This document shows positions 6,985 through 15,134 of a stretch of DNA of 33,257 bases, one piece after another (within the stretch, counting starts at the first letter, position 1; every line of letters begins with the position of its first letter). The DNA comes from Chloroflexota bacterium. GTDB taxonomy: Bacteria > Chloroflexota > UBA6077 > CF-72. The stretch spans positions 1-33,257 of the forward strand of contig JAFAOS010000491.1 in assembly GCA_019247515.1 (NCBI GenBank). Reading direction: 5' to 3'. The notes under the pieces are model-generated. The model was not told where the DNA came from. It ran no database searches and saw only the letters and a program-made list of their open reading frames with translations. The translations under genes were made by a program, and so were the position numbers.

Positions 6985-6985
6985 T

Positions 6986-7945
6986 TTACTTCTCGCCCCG
7001 CCGCCCGAAGTTGCCGAACAGGCTCCCCGTGAGCATCGAGCGCGTCGTCGGCAGGGGGTTCTCGCCTTCGGCGGTCGCCTGACCCTGGGCTCGACCTGAC
7101 AGCCAATCCTGGTGCAGCGAGCGGGCTTGCTCGAAGGCGGCCTTGAGCTCGACGCCTTCACTGGCGATAAGCTCGCGCAACGACAACAGCTCGTTCATGT
7201 ACAGGTCCAGCCGCCGCACCACGTTGTCGCGATTTGTGCGCATGATGTCGAAGAACATCTGCGGATCGCTGTCGGTCAGATGCGTGGTGTACGCAAAGCC
7301 GCCGGCGGCCAGCGAGGCGGTCTCGCGCCAGCTGCGCTCGTTGCCCAGGTGCCGGATCAAGCCCACCGACATCAGGTACGGCAGGTGGCTCACCGAGGCC
7401 ACCAGGCCGTCGTGCTCCGACGGGTCCAGGAAATACGGTGAAGCGCCGAGCGACTCGACCAGCGCCACCGCCTCGTCGATCGCGTCGCGCTGGGCGGTGG
7501 GCAGCGGCGCCAGGCACCACACCGCGCCTTGAAAGAGCCTGGCGTCCGCCGCGTCGGGGCCAGTTTCCGTCTTGCCCGCCATCGGGTGTCCGCCGACAAA
7601 TCGGACTCCTTGCGGCAGCACGTCGGCCGCCCAGCGCAGCACCTCCGCCTTGGTGCTGCCCGTGTCCATGACCAGCGCCTGCGTGGGTAGCACCTCGGAG
7701 ATCTCCTCGAACAGCGCTTTCATGGCGCCCACGGGCGTCGAGACGATCACCAGCTCGGCGTTCTCGAGCGCGTCGCGCAGCGAGCCGCGGCGGTCGATGG
7801 CCTTGACGCCCTGGGCGCGCCGCAGGCTGTCCCCCGCCGCGTCGTAGCCAATGATCTGCGTCTGCGGCCGACTGGCTTTCAGCGCCAGGCCGACGGACGC
7901 CCCAATGAGCCCGGTGCCCAGGATCGCCACGCGGTTATAGGCCAC
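6986..7945 (-). CDS. tyrA: Prephenate dehydrogenase
   Basis: This NAD(P)-dependent enzyme oxidatively decarboxylates prephenate (or arogenate) in tyrosine synthesis. The product is 319 residues. The N-terminal Rossmann fold has Gly-Thr-Gly-Leu-Ile-Gly (10-15). Conserved TyrA blocks follow: Val-Met-Asp-Thr-Gly-Ser-Thr-Lys, Val-Gly-Gly-His-Pro-Met-Ala-Gly and Ser-His-Leu-Pro-Tyr in the all-helical C-terminal domain. The last 30 residues are variable, with no ACT domain. It overlaps the upstream M50 gene by 11 nt, so the two are co-transcribed. Its 3' end touches the tandem hairpin array. Cofactor preference and prephenate versus arogenate cannot be read from sequence alone. Confidence 0.95.
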   Translation of the reverse strand: MAYNRVAILGTGLIGASVGLALKASRPQTQIIGYDAAGDSLRRAQGVKAIDRRGSLRDALENAELVIVSTPVGAMKALFEEISEVLPTQALVMDTGSTKAEVLRWAADVLPQGVRFVGGHPMAGKTETGPDAADARLFQGAVWCLAPLPTAQRDAIDEAVALVESLGASPYFLDPSEHDGLVASVSHLPYLMSVGLIRHLGNERSWRETASLAAGGFAYTTHLTDSDPQMFFDIMRTNRDNVVRRLDLYMNELLSLRELIASEGVELKAAFEQARSLHQDWLSGRAQGQATAEGENPLPTTRSMLTGSLFGNFGRRGEK

Positions 7946-8720
7946 GGACCAGCACCCCCAGAAAGCGGTAAATGATGTTCGCGCCGCCCTGTAGAAATGC
8001 GTCCAGGTAGACCTGCGTCGCGGGCAGGAACAGCACGAGGAGCAAGATGAACGGCCCGTATCTCAGCAGCGGGTACAGGCCCATCTTGAGCGGTCGCGGC
8101 GAGAGGCCGTACAGCACGCCGAACCCGTCCAGCGGCGGCACGGGCAGCAGGTTGAAGACGGCCAGAAAGACGTTGATCTGGATCAGTTGGGCGACGAACG
8201 AGCGGACGTTCGGATCGGTCGGCACGGCGACGGCGGCGACGACCAGGGTCACGACGGTGGCCGCGAGGATGTTCGAGACAGGTCCGGCGAGTGAGGACAG
8301 CGCCCAACCGAGGTTCGGGTTTCGCATTTCGCCTGGATTGATCGGCATCGGCCGCCCCCAACCGATTGGGGCGCGGATCAGGATCATAATGGTCCCGATC
8401 GGATCGAGGTGCTTCAGCGGGTTCAGAGTCAGGCGCCCGGCGCGTCGGGGCGTGCCGTCACCGAACCAGGTGGCAATCAGGCCGTGGCTGAACTCGTGGA
8501 CGGTAATGGCCGCGAACAGGGCCACGAGTCTGGGTCCGACTTCCTGCAGGTAGCCAGTCAGCCCACCCGCGCCGCCCAGGATGCCCGCCTGGTACAGGAA
8601 CAGGAGAGCCAGCACGCCCAGCCCCACGTACTGGAGGGGTGTGATCTGGTTCTGCCGCCGCCGGGGCGCCCCAGGCGGCGGCGGAGTCCCCGAACCATCG
8701 ATCGCCGTCTGCGCGCACAC
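7935..8720 (-). CDS. Site-2 protease family (M50) membrane metalloprotease
   Basis: The product is 261 residues from GTG 8720. The zinc site His-Glu-Phe-Ser-His is at 75-79. The third ligand motif, Asn-Leu-Leu-Pro-Val-Pro-Pro-Leu-Asp-Gly, is at 190-199 with Asp198. Together they define the compact M50B (SREBP site-2 protease-like) group without a PDZ domain. About five to six hydrophobic segments are visible (near 31-50, 63-80, 108-118, 138-165, 175-192 and 215-235). The first 25 residues are proline-rich and cytosolic-like. The physiological substrate is unknown; such proteins cut within membranes. It is the first gene of the pair with tyrA, and a -10 box lies 10 nt before its start, implying a leaderless mRNA. 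Confidence 0.9.
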   Translation of the reverse strand: MCAQTAIDGSGTPPPPGAPRRRQNQITPLQYVGLGVLALLFLYQAGILGGAGGLTGYLQEVGPRLVALFAAITVHEFSHGLIATWFGDGTPRRAGRLTLNPLKHLDPIGTIMILIRAPIGWGRPMPINPGEMRNPNLGWALSSLAGPVSNILAATVVTLVVAAVAVPTDPNVRSFVAQLIQINVFLAVFNLLPVPPLDGFGVLYGLSPRPLKMGLYPLLRYGPFILLLVLFLPATQVYLDAFLQGGANIIYRFLGVLVRGL

Positions 8721-8730
8721 GCTAGGCCAG

Positions 8731-8736
8731 ATGATA
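8731..8736 (-). promoter_or_regulatory. -10 box for the M50-tyrA transcript
   Basis: Read on the minus strand the hexamer is TATCAT, with 10 nt between it and the GTG at 8720. A start about seven bases after the box would leave almost no 5' leader. No TTGACA-like -35 is evident. The box lies back to back with the argC -10 in a gap of only 43 bp. Confidence 0.5.
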
Positions 8737-8748
8737 GGGTGTCGCCCG

Positions 8749-8754
8749 TATACT
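8749..8754 (+). promoter_or_regulatory. -10 box for argCJBD
   Basis: TATACT is followed by 9 nt and then the argC ATG at 8764. No Shine-Dalgarno sequence fits in between, so the argC message is probably leaderless. The region where its -35 would sit overlaps the divergent -10 box at 8731-8736, so the two promoters may exclude each other. No ArgR operator is recognised. Confidence 0.55.
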
Positions 8755-8763
8755 TCGTACCCA

Positions 8764-9747
8764 ATGTCGAGCCGAAAACGGGTTGGCGTCGTCGGCGTCT
8801 CGGGCTACGGTGGCGGCGAAATCCTCCGTCTCTGCGCGCTCCATCCGTGCGTTCAGGTCGTCTACGCGGCGGGCGAAACCAGCGCCGGCCAGCGCCTGGG
8901 CAGTCGTTTTCCTGGGCTGGGTGGCGCCCTGGCCGACCTGACCATCCAGGCATTCGATCCGCGCAATCTGCCCGAACTCGACCTGCTGTTTCTGTCGTTG
9001 CCGACCGGCGAGTCGCAGAAAGCCGTCGCGGAGCTGCCGCGAGACGTGAAGGTCGTCGACGTGGGCGGTGACCATCGCTTCGTCGACGGCTGGACCTACG
9101 GGCTCACCGAGGTCACCGGACCGGCCGCCATTGCCGACTCGCGTCGGGTGGCCGACCCTGGCTGCTTTCCCGTGGCCGCGCTACTGGCGCTCGCGCCGCT
9201 GGTGTCCAAGGGTCTGGTCGAGCCGCGCGGCATCATCGTCGACGCCAAAACCGGCATCAGCGGCGCGGGCCGCGGGGGTGGTTCGACGTTCGGTTACGCC
9301 GAGGTCAACGAAGACGTTTCGGCCTACAACCTCTTCAAGCATGCCCACACGCCCGAGATGCGTGAGGCCGTCTCGCGAATGTCGGGCGGGCAGCCCGCCT
9401 CGGTAGTCTTTTCTCCGCACCTGGTGCCGATGACCCGCGGCATCCTGGCCACCTGCTACGCGCGCGGCACGCTCGGCGCCGACCAGGCGGTCAAGGCCGC
9501 TCGGGAGTTCTACGCCGAAGCCGCCTTCGTGCGCGTCGCCGAGCAGCCGCCGCACTCGAAGTGGGCGCAGGGCACCAACCTCGCCTTCGTCTCCTACGCG
9601 GCTGATCCGGATGCTCAAACGGTCATCGCCCTTGGTGCCGTCGACAACCTTGGCAAGGGCGCCGCTGGCCAGGCCGTGCAAAACATGAATCTCATGCTCG
9701 GGCTGGCTGAACAGACCGGCCTGGAACTGGTGCCGATGCTGCCATGA
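8764..9747 (+). CDS. argC: N-acetyl-gamma-glutamyl-phosphate reductase
   Basis: ArgC reduces N-acetylglutamyl phosphate to the semialdehyde with NADPH, the third step of arginine synthesis. The product is 327 residues from ATG 8764; an in-frame extension upstream to 8581 is antisense to the protease gene and is rejected. The Rossmann loop Gly-Val-Ser-Gly-Tyr-Gly-Gly-Gly-Glu lies at 11-19. The catalytic Cys is at 134 in Asp-Pro-Gly-Cys-Phe-Pro. The family blocks Lys-Thr-Gly-Ile-Ser-Gly-Ala-Gly-Arg and Pro-His-Leu-Val-Pro-Met-Thr-Arg-Gly are present. The stop overlaps the argJ start (ATGA). It heads the argCJBD operon. Confidence 0.96.
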   Translation: MSSRKRVGVVGVSGYGGGEILRLCALHPCVQVVYAAGETSAGQRLGSRFPGLGGALADLTIQAFDPRNLPELDLLFLSLPTGESQKAVAELPRDVKVVDVGGDHRFVDGWTYGLTEVTGPAAIADSRRVADPGCFPVAALLALAPLVSKGLVEPRGIIVDAKTGISGAGRGGGSTFGYAEVNEDVSAYNLFKHAHTPEMREAVSRMSGGQPASVVFSPHLVPMTRGILATCYARGTLGADQAVKAAREFYAEAAFVRVAEQPPHSKWAQGTNLAFVSYAADPDAQTVIALGAVDNLGKGAAGQAVQNMNLMLGLAEQTGLELVPMLP

Positions 9748-10970
9748 CCGCGACTGCCTCAGAAACCTTCACCTTGCTGCCTGACGGATCGTCGACTTCG
9801 GCACTCGGCTTCAGGGCCGGCGCGCTCGCGGCGGGCATCAAGCCCTCCGGCCGCCCCGACCTGGGCATCTGGGCTTCTGACGTGCCGTGCGTGGCGGCCG
9901 GCACGTTCACGCAGAATGCCTTCGCGGCTGGGCCGGTCCTGGTCAGTCGCGAGCGGCTCAACGCCGCGCCGCGCGCCCAGGCGGTCGTCTTCAACGCGGG
10001 CAATGCCAACGCCTGCAACACCACACGTGGCATTGCGGACGCGCGAGAGATGGCCGAGCTCGCCGCCAGGAAGCTTGGCATCAGCGCCGACCTGGTACTG
10101 GTCGCCTCGACAGGGATTATCGGTGTGCCGATGCCCATGGACCGCGTGCGTGACGGCATGCCGCGACTCGAGCTCCGGCCCGACGGCGGACACGCCGCGG
10201 CGCAGGCGATCATGACTACCGACACCCGCCAGAAGGAGTGCGCCGTCAGCCTCGACGTCGACGGTCACGAGGTGCACATCGGGGCGATGACCAAGGGCGT
10301 CGGCATGATCTATCCGAACATGGCGACGATGCTGGCATTCGTCGGCACCGACGCCACGCTCGATCCGGCGTTTGCCAGGACGGCCTTGAAGCGCGTCGTG
10401 GATCGCACCTTCAACATGATCACGGTCGACGGCGACACCAGCACCAACGACTCGTGCTTTCTGCTCGCCAACGGGCTGTCCGGGGCGCCAACGCTGACCG
10501 ACAACAGCCGGGGCGCCGAGCGCTTCGTCGCGGCGCTAGAAGTGGTGTGCACCGATCTTGCGCGGAAGATGGCGGCCGACGGCGAGGGCGCGGGCAAGCT
10601 CCTGCAAGTTGACGTGACCGGCGCCACCAGCGACTCAGACGCGCGCAAGGTCGCCCGCGCGGTGGTCGGCTCGAGCTTGCTGAAGGCCGCGCTGCACGGC
10701 GAGGACCCCAACTGGGGCCGGGTGTTCATGGCCGTCGGCAACTCCGGCGCGCAGGTCGATCCGAATCGTGCCGCGTTGTGGATTGGCACGCTGCAGATCG
10801 CGCGCGACGGAGTGACCACCGGCGCCGCCGCGGACGCTGCTCGCGCGCAGATGCATGGTGACGAGGTCGCCATGCGTGTCGACCTCGGTCTGGGCAGCGG
10901 CGCCGCGCGCGCGTGGGGCTGCGATCTGACCGAGGCCTACGTGGTCGAAAACAGTGCTTATTCCACCTGA
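9744..10970 (+). CDS. argJ: Glutamate N-acetyltransferase/amino-acid acetyltransferase ArgJ
   Basis: ArgJ moves the acetyl group from N-acetylornithine to glutamate and so recycles it; bifunctional forms also use acetyl-CoA. The precursor is 408 residues and cleaves itself before a conserved threonine. That site is visible as Met-Ala-Thr-Met-Leu-Ala-Phe with Thr185 as the expected nucleophile of the beta chain, preceded by Lys-Gly-Val-Gly-Met-Ile-Tyr-Pro-Asn. The oxyanion region Ser-Thr-Gly-Ile-Ile-Gly is at about 122-127. With ArgJ present the cyclic pathway is expected, and argA or argE is not required in the operon. It overlaps argC by 4 nt and argB by 17 nt. Confidence 0.96.
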   Translation: MTATASETFTLLPDGSSTSALGFRAGALAAGIKPSGRPDLGIWASDVPCVAAGTFTQNAFAAGPVLVSRERLNAAPRAQAVVFNAGNANACNTTRGIADAREMAELAARKLGISADLVLVASTGIIGVPMPMDRVRDGMPRLELRPDGGHAAAQAIMTTDTRQKECAVSLDVDGHEVHIGAMTKGVGMIYPNMATMLAFVGTDATLDPAFARTALKRVVDRTFNMITVDGDTSTNDSCFLLANGLSGAPTLTDNSRGAERFVAALEVVCTDLARKMAADGEGAGKLLQVDVTGATSDSDARKVARAVVGSSLLKAALHGEDPNWGRVFMAVGNSGAQVDPNRAALWIGTLQIARDGVTTGAAADAARAQMHGDEVAMRVDLGLGSGAARAWGCDLTEAYVVENSAYST

Positions 10971-11829
10971 GGTACGCGCGGCCGACGACAAGACCTCGGT
11001 CCTGCTCGAAGCGCTGCCCTACATCTGCGAGTACGTCCGCAAGACGATCGCGGTCAAAGTCGGCGGATCGGTAGGCGAAGAGGGCACCGTGCTGGACGAC
11101 GTGGTGTGGCTCAAGCGTCTGGGGATCAATCCCGTGCTCGTTCACGGTGGCGGGCCGCAGATCTCACAGCGCCTGGACCGACTCGGCGTCGAGACGCGCT
11201 TTGTCGAAGGTCGTCGCTTTACCGACCAGCAGACGCTCGAGGTCGTGCACGAGGTGCTCATGCGCATCAATGGCGAGTTCGTCTCGTACCTGAATGCGCA
11301 TGGCGTGTCAGCCTGGGGCTGCAACGGCCTCGACGGTCAGATGGTGCACGCCCGGTACCGCGATGAGCGCCTGGGCTTCGTCGGCGAGGTCGAGGCCGTC
11401 AACTTGCGCCCGATCACCTCGCTGGTCGAGCAAGGCTACGTAGTGGTGATCGCGCCGCTGGCCGCGGGACCGGGGTCGCAACCGTTGAACGTCAACGCCG
11501 ACACCGTCGCAGGTGAGGTCGCGCGCGCCATTCGGGCCCAAAAGCTGGTGCTGTTCACCGACGTCCAGGGTGTCCTCGATGCGCAAGGGCAGGTGCTGCC
11601 GGAATTGAGTCGCGCGCAGGTCGAGGGCATGCTCGAGGACGGCACGATTCGGGGTGGCATGATCCCGAAGATTCAGGCCTGCCTGCGCGCGCTGGACACC
11701 GTGCCGCGCGTGCATGTCCTCGACGGGCGCGTGCCGCACGCGCTCATCCGTGAGCTTTTCACCCGCGAGGGTGTCGGTACCATGCTGACCAGCCAATTGC
11801 CTGAAGAAGAAGGAGTACTCGCGTCATGA
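10954..11829 (+). CDS. argB: Acetylglutamate kinase
   Basis: ArgB phosphorylates N-acetylglutamate and is usually the arginine-inhibited step in ArgJ-type pathways. The product is 291 residues from GTG 10954, inside the end of argJ (17-nt overlap). Motifs of the amino-acid kinase family are present: Lys-Val-Gly-Gly-Ser at 35-39, Val-His-Gly-Gly-Gly-Pro-Gln at about 63-69, Asn-Val-Asn-Ala-Asp, and Gly-Gly-Met-Ile-Pro-Lys near the C-terminus. The N-terminal helix before Lys35 (about 30 residues) is the element that mediates hexamer formation and arginine sensitivity in other ArgB proteins, so feedback inhibition is plausible. Confidence 0.96.
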   Translation: MLIPPEVRAADDKTSVLLEALPYICEYVRKTIAVKVGGSVGEEGTVLDDVVWLKRLGINPVLVHGGGPQISQRLDRLGVETRFVEGRRFTDQQTLEVVHEVLMRINGEFVSYLNAHGVSAWGCNGLDGQMVHARYRDERLGFVGEVEAVNLRPITSLVEQGYVVVIAPLAAGPGSQPLNVNADTVAGEVARAIRAQKLVLFTDVQGVLDAQGQVLPELSRAQVEGMLEDGTIRGGMIPKIQACLRALDTVPRVHVLDGRVPHALIRELFTREGVGTMLTSQLPEEEGVLAS

Positions 11830-13040
11830 CAACCACCTCTGTCCGCCCTGGAGCGCGGTCCAGCGCCGATTGGATCACCATCGAGCAAGCGACGTTCATG
11901 CCGAACCGTCGTCCGCCGATGGTCATCGAGCGCGGCCAGGGCAGCCGGGTGTGGGACGTCGAAGGCCGCGAGTACCTGGACATGATCGCCGGGATCGCCG
12001 TGGTCTCGCTCGGTCACAGCAGCCCGGTCGTCCAGCGCGCGCTCGCCGAACAATCGGCCAGGCTGATCCACATCTCGAACCTGTGGTACAGCATCCCCCA
12101 GCTCGAGCTGGCCCAGCTGTTGATGGACCATTCGCCTTTCGACAAGGTGTTCTTCTGCAACAGCGGCGCCGAGGCCAACGAGGCCGCGCTGAAGCTGGCC
12201 CGCAAGTGGGGCAAGCGCAACCGCGACGGCGCCTACGCGCTCATCACCGCCGAGCACGCTTTCCACGGCCGCACGCTCGCCACGGTGACCGCCACCGGCA
12301 AAGAGGCGTACACGCGTAGCTTCACGCCGCTGCCCGAAGGCTTCGTCCAGATCCCCTTCAACGACATGGACGCCCTCGAACGGGCGGTCGACGCGACCAC
12401 GGCCGGCGTGTTCCTCGAGCCGATCCAGGGCGAGGCCGGCGTGCACGTGGCCACCCAGAGCTATTTGCGGGATGTGCAGGACTTCTGCCGCGACAAGGGG
12501 CTGTTGTTCGTTCTCGACGAGGTGCAGACGGGCGTCGGTCGACTCGGCACGCTGTGGGGCTTCGAGCGCTGGGGTGTCGAGCCAGACATCATGACGCTGG
12601 CCAAAGGCCTGGGTGGGGGCGTGCCGATCGGCGCCGTGCTGGCCAAAGACCCGGCCGCGGTATTCGAGCCAGGCGACCACGGCTCGACGTTCGGCGGCAA
12701 TCCGCTCATGTGCGCGGTGGCCCATGCGGTTGTGACGTACATTCTCGAAAACGACGTGCTGGGCAACGTGAACCGCGTGGGCGCGGTGCTCAAGCAGGGG
12801 CTGGAGGCGCTGGTGGGCACCGCGCCGCTGGTCGAATCGGTCCGCGGCGAAGGCCTGCTGCTGGCGATCGAGCTTCGCGAGGAGAAGGCTCCCGACGTGG
12901 CGCGCCTGGGCATCGAAGAGGGCGTGTTGCTGAACGCCACCGGCCCAACCACGATCCGCATGGCCCCGCCGCTCACGCTGTCCGCGGCCGAAGCCGAAGA
13001 AGCCATCGACAAATTCCAGCGCGCGATCGCTAAGGTTTAG
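11826..13040 (+). CDS. argD: Acetylornithine aminotransferase
   Basis: ArgD is a PLP enzyme that turns N-acetylglutamate semialdehyde into N-acetylornithine; related enzymes also act in lysine synthesis. The product is 404 residues. The class III aminotransferase blocks are present: Asn-Ser-Gly-Ala-Glu-Ala-Asn-Glu at 112-119, Phe-His-Gly-Arg-Thr, Glu-Pro-Ile-Gln-Gly-Glu, Asp-Glu-Val-Gln-Thr-Gly at 231-236, and the PLP lysine at about 260 in Leu-Ala-Lys-Gly-Leu-Gly-Gly-Gly. It starts with ATGA overlapping the argB stop, and GAAGGAG lies 11 bases upstream. Its 3' end overlaps the convergent prmC by 11 nt, with no terminator between. Confidence 0.95.
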   Translation: MTTTSVRPGARSSADWITIEQATFMPNRRPPMVIERGQGSRVWDVEGREYLDMIAGIAVVSLGHSSPVVQRALAEQSARLIHISNLWYSIPQLELAQLLMDHSPFDKVFFCNSGAEANEAALKLARKWGKRNRDGAYALITAEHAFHGRTLATVTATGKEAYTRSFTPLPEGFVQIPFNDMDALERAVDATTAGVFLEPIQGEAGVHVATQSYLRDVQDFCRDKGLLFVLDEVQTGVGRLGTLWGFERWGVEPDIMTLAKGLGGGVPIGAVLAKDPAAVFEPGDHGSTFGGNPLMCAVAHAVVTYILENDVLGNVNRVGAVLKQGLEALVGTAPLVESVRGEGLLLAIELREEKAPDVARLGIEEGVLLNATGPTTIRMAPPLTLSAAEAEEAIDKFQRAIAKV

Positions 13041-13962
13041 CGCTCACCAGGCGGACGACGCGGTCGTAGCCGCCAGCGTCGTGGCAGACGCTGACTTCGG
13101 CTGATGGGTACAGGTGGCGGGCGAGGGTGGCAATGGGTGTGGCCTGCTCGTCCTCGTCCAGCTCCACGGCCAACTCCCCGCCTGGAGCCAGTAGCTCGCG
13201 CGCCTCATGGAGAAGCCGCTCGATGAGCTCGGTGCCGCGCTGGCCGCCGAAGATGGCGACGTGCGGCTCGTAGTGGCGCACGTCGACGGGTAACCGCCGC
13301 GAACTGGGCACATATGGCAGGTTGGCCAGCACCACGTGCAGCGGGCCCTTCAGCCCGCGCAGCAGGTCTGCCTGGACGACTCGGAAGTTGACCGTGTACA
13401 GCGCGGCGTTCTCACGCGCCAGCGGCAGCGCCGCGAACGACACGTCCGTCCCGATCACCTGGACGCCGCACTCGGCCGCCACCGAGACGCCAATCGCGCC
13501 GCAGCCCGTCCCTACATCCACCACCCGTGGCTCCACTCCATTTGCCCGCCAACGCGCCACTGCCCCGACGCCCAATTCCACGAGCAGCTCAGTCTCTGGC
13601 CGCGGGATCAGCGCCCGCGCATCGGTATGAAACATGCGCCCGTAAAACTCCCGCTCGCCGAGCAGATAGGCGATCGGTTCAGACGCTTCGCGCCGCGCCA
13701 CCAGGTCCCAGAACCTCGCTTCTGCCTCGCCCGGCACACCCCGCTCCGGATGCGCCAGCACCTCAACGCGAGGCGCCCCCAGCACGAGGCCCAGCAACAG
13801 CTCCGCCTCCAGCCGCCCGCTCGCCGACCCCGCCAGCCTCAGCCGCCGCGCCCCCTCCACCAGCAGCCGCTGCGCTCCCTGTCCCCCTCCACCGCCCTCT
13901 CCCTCTCCCTCTCCCTCTGGGAGAGGCTTTATCAAGGGGTGAGGGCTGCGTACGAGCGCCAC
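13030..13962 (-). CDS. prmC: Release factor glutamine methyltransferase PrmC
   Basis: PrmC (HemK) methylates the glutamine of the Gly-Gly-Gln motif in peptide release factors. The longest frame gives 310 residues. The SAM loop is Val-Asp-Val-Gly-Thr-Gly-Cys-Gly-Ala-Ile-Gly. The catalytic motif reads Asn-Leu-Pro-Tyr rather than the usual Asn-Pro-Pro-Tyr. Residues 7 to about 20 of the long form (Gly-Glu repeats) translate a dispersed palindromic repeat. The family N-terminus resumes around residue 31, so the native start may be GTG 13860, giving 276 residues; no ATG, GTG or TTG gives exactly the expected start. It follows prfA, its substrate gene, on the same strand, and its stop overlaps convergent argD. 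Confidence 0.88.
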   Translation of the reverse strand: MALVRSPHPLIKPLPEGEGEGEGGGGGQGAQRLLVEGARRLRLAGSASGRLEAELLLGLVLGAPRVEVLAHPERGVPGEAEARFWDLVARREASEPIAYLLGEREFYGRMFHTDARALIPRPETELLVELGVGAVARWRANGVEPRVVDVGTGCGAIGVSVAAECGVQVIGTDVSFAALPLARENAALYTVNFRVVQADLLRGLKGPLHVVLANLPYVPSSRRLPVDVRHYEPHVAIFGGQRGTELIERLLHEARELLAPGGELAVELDEDEQATPIATLARHLYPSAEVSVCHDAGGYDRVVRLVSAKP

Positions 13963-14020
13963 CTTAGCTATCCCTCACCCGCGCTGCGCGCTTGATAAAA
14001 CTCTCCCAGAGGGAGAGGTG
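13903..14020. repeat. Dispersed palindromic repeat, inverted pair
   Basis: The first copy has CTCTCCC (13909-13915) and GGGAGAG (13919-13925), then GCTTTATCAAGGGGTGAGGG. The second copy is in the opposite orientation: CTCTCCC (14001-14007) and GGGAGAG (14011-14017), preceded by CCCTCACC and TTGATAAA. The two tails are complementary, so the whole block could also fold as one long imperfect hairpin. It occupies the prfA-prmC gap and enters the annotated 5' end of prmC. Confidence 0.85.
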
Positions 14021-14045
14021 GTCAATCCGCATCTCGGGAAGTTGC

Positions 14046-15134
14046 TCAGACAGATGCTTCTTCGTTTGCGACTGCGTCGGCTTCCGCCAGGGCGTCGATC
14101 AGCGGGTCCAGCTGGCCTTCGAGCACGCGATCGAGGTTATAGAGCGTCAGCCCGATGCGATGATCGGTCACTCGGTTCTCGCGGAAGTTGTACGTGCGGA
14201 TTTTCGAGCCGCGCTCACCGGAGCCGACCTGCGACCGCCGCGCGGAACCTACCTCTTCTTGCTGCCGCCGCAGCTCCATTTCGAACAGCCTCGATCGCAG
14301 CACGTCCATGGCGCGCGCCTTGTTCTTCAGCTGGGAACGCTCGTCCTGACACGTCACCACCAGGCCCGTCGGTAGATGCGTCAGCCGTACCGCCGAATCC
14401 GTAGTGTTCACCCCCTGGCCACCGTGTCCGCCCGAGCGATAGACGTCCACGCGCAGGTCGTCGTCGCGAATCTGCACGTCGACTTCCTCGGCCTTCGGCA
14501 GTACGCTGACCGTCGCCGCCGACGTGTGGATGCGCCCCTGCGCCTCGGTCTCGGGCACCCGCTGAACGCGATGCCCGCCGCCTTCGTACTTCAGTCGCGA
14601 GTAGGCGCCGCGCCCGTGCAGCTCGAAGATGACCTCCTTGACACCCCCCAGGTCGGTTTCACTGGTGTTGAGCACCTCGACCTTCCAGCTCTTGACCTCG
14701 GCGTACTTCATGTACATCCGCATCAGGTCCGCCGCCCACAGGTTGGCTTCCTGACCGCCTTCCGCGCCGCGGATTTCCAGGATGACGTCGCGCACGTCGT
14801 TGGGATCGCGCGGACGCAGGAACTCGTGCAGGCTGTCGACCACTTCCGTGATGCGCGGCTCGACCTCCGCCACCTCCTCGCGCGCCAGGGCTTGCATGTC
14901 CTCGTCCGCTCCGTCGCGGAGCAGCTCTTCGGCCTCGTCGAGACGCGCCACCAGCTCCGTGTACTGGCCAAAGCGATCGGCGATGTCCGCCAGCTCGGCG
15001 TGCTCGCGGCTGAGCTCGGCGGCGCGACGCGCGTCCTCGAACGTGGTCGGGTCCGACAGCTCGCGCGCCAGCTCGTCGGAACGCGCGCGCGCATCCTCGA
15101 GCCGCTTCAGCGCGGTGTCACTGAGTCGCTGCAT
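14046..15134 (-). CDS. prfA: Peptide chain release factor 1
   Basis: RF1 recognises UAA and UAG stop codons and triggers peptide release. The product is 362 residues, typical length. The codon-recognition tripeptide of RF1, Pro-x-Thr, appears as Pro-Glu-Thr at 194-196 in Arg-Val-Pro-Glu-Thr-Glu. RF2 would have Ser-Pro-Phe. The catalytic Gly-Gly-Gln is at 238-240 in Ser-Gly-Gly-His-Gly-Gly-Gln-Gly-Val-Asn. The N-terminal coiled-coil-like domain spans about 1-100. The gene starts inside the end of hisS (17-nt overlap) and is followed by prmC, the common prfA-prmC pairing, here separated by a palindromic repeat. Confidence 0.97.
   Translation of the reverse strand: MQRLSDTALKRLEDARARSDELARELSDPTTFEDARRAAELSREHAELADIADRFGQYTELVARLDEAEELLRDGADEDMQALAREEVAEVEPRITEVVDSLHEFLRPRDPNDVRDVILEIRGAEGGQEANLWAADLMRMYMKYAEVKSWKVEVLNTSETDLGGVKEVIFELHGRGAYSRLKYEGGGHRVQRVPETEAQGRIHTSAATVSVLPKAEEVDVQIRDDDLRVDVYRSGGHGGQGVNTTDSAVRLTHLPTGLVVTCQDERSQLKNKARAMDVLRSRLFEMELRRQQEEVGSARRSQVGSGERGSKIRTYNFRENRVTDHRIGLTLYNLDRVLEGQLDPLIDALAEADAVANEEASV

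Noticed and set aside
6714..7106. Repeat-encoded Gly/Pro/Arg-rich proteins on both strands
   Set aside because: Several frames are open only because the unit lacks stops. Unit length varies between 32 and 34 so no frame keeps a constant repeat peptide, and no start has a ribosome site.
8581..8763. Upstream extension of argC
   Set aside because: It would be antisense to the M50 protease and would pass through both promoters; the conserved ArgC N-terminus starts at 8764.
11673..12725. 350-residue minus-strand frame opposite argD
   Set aside because: It is antisense to a complete ArgD; composition is typical of a shadow.
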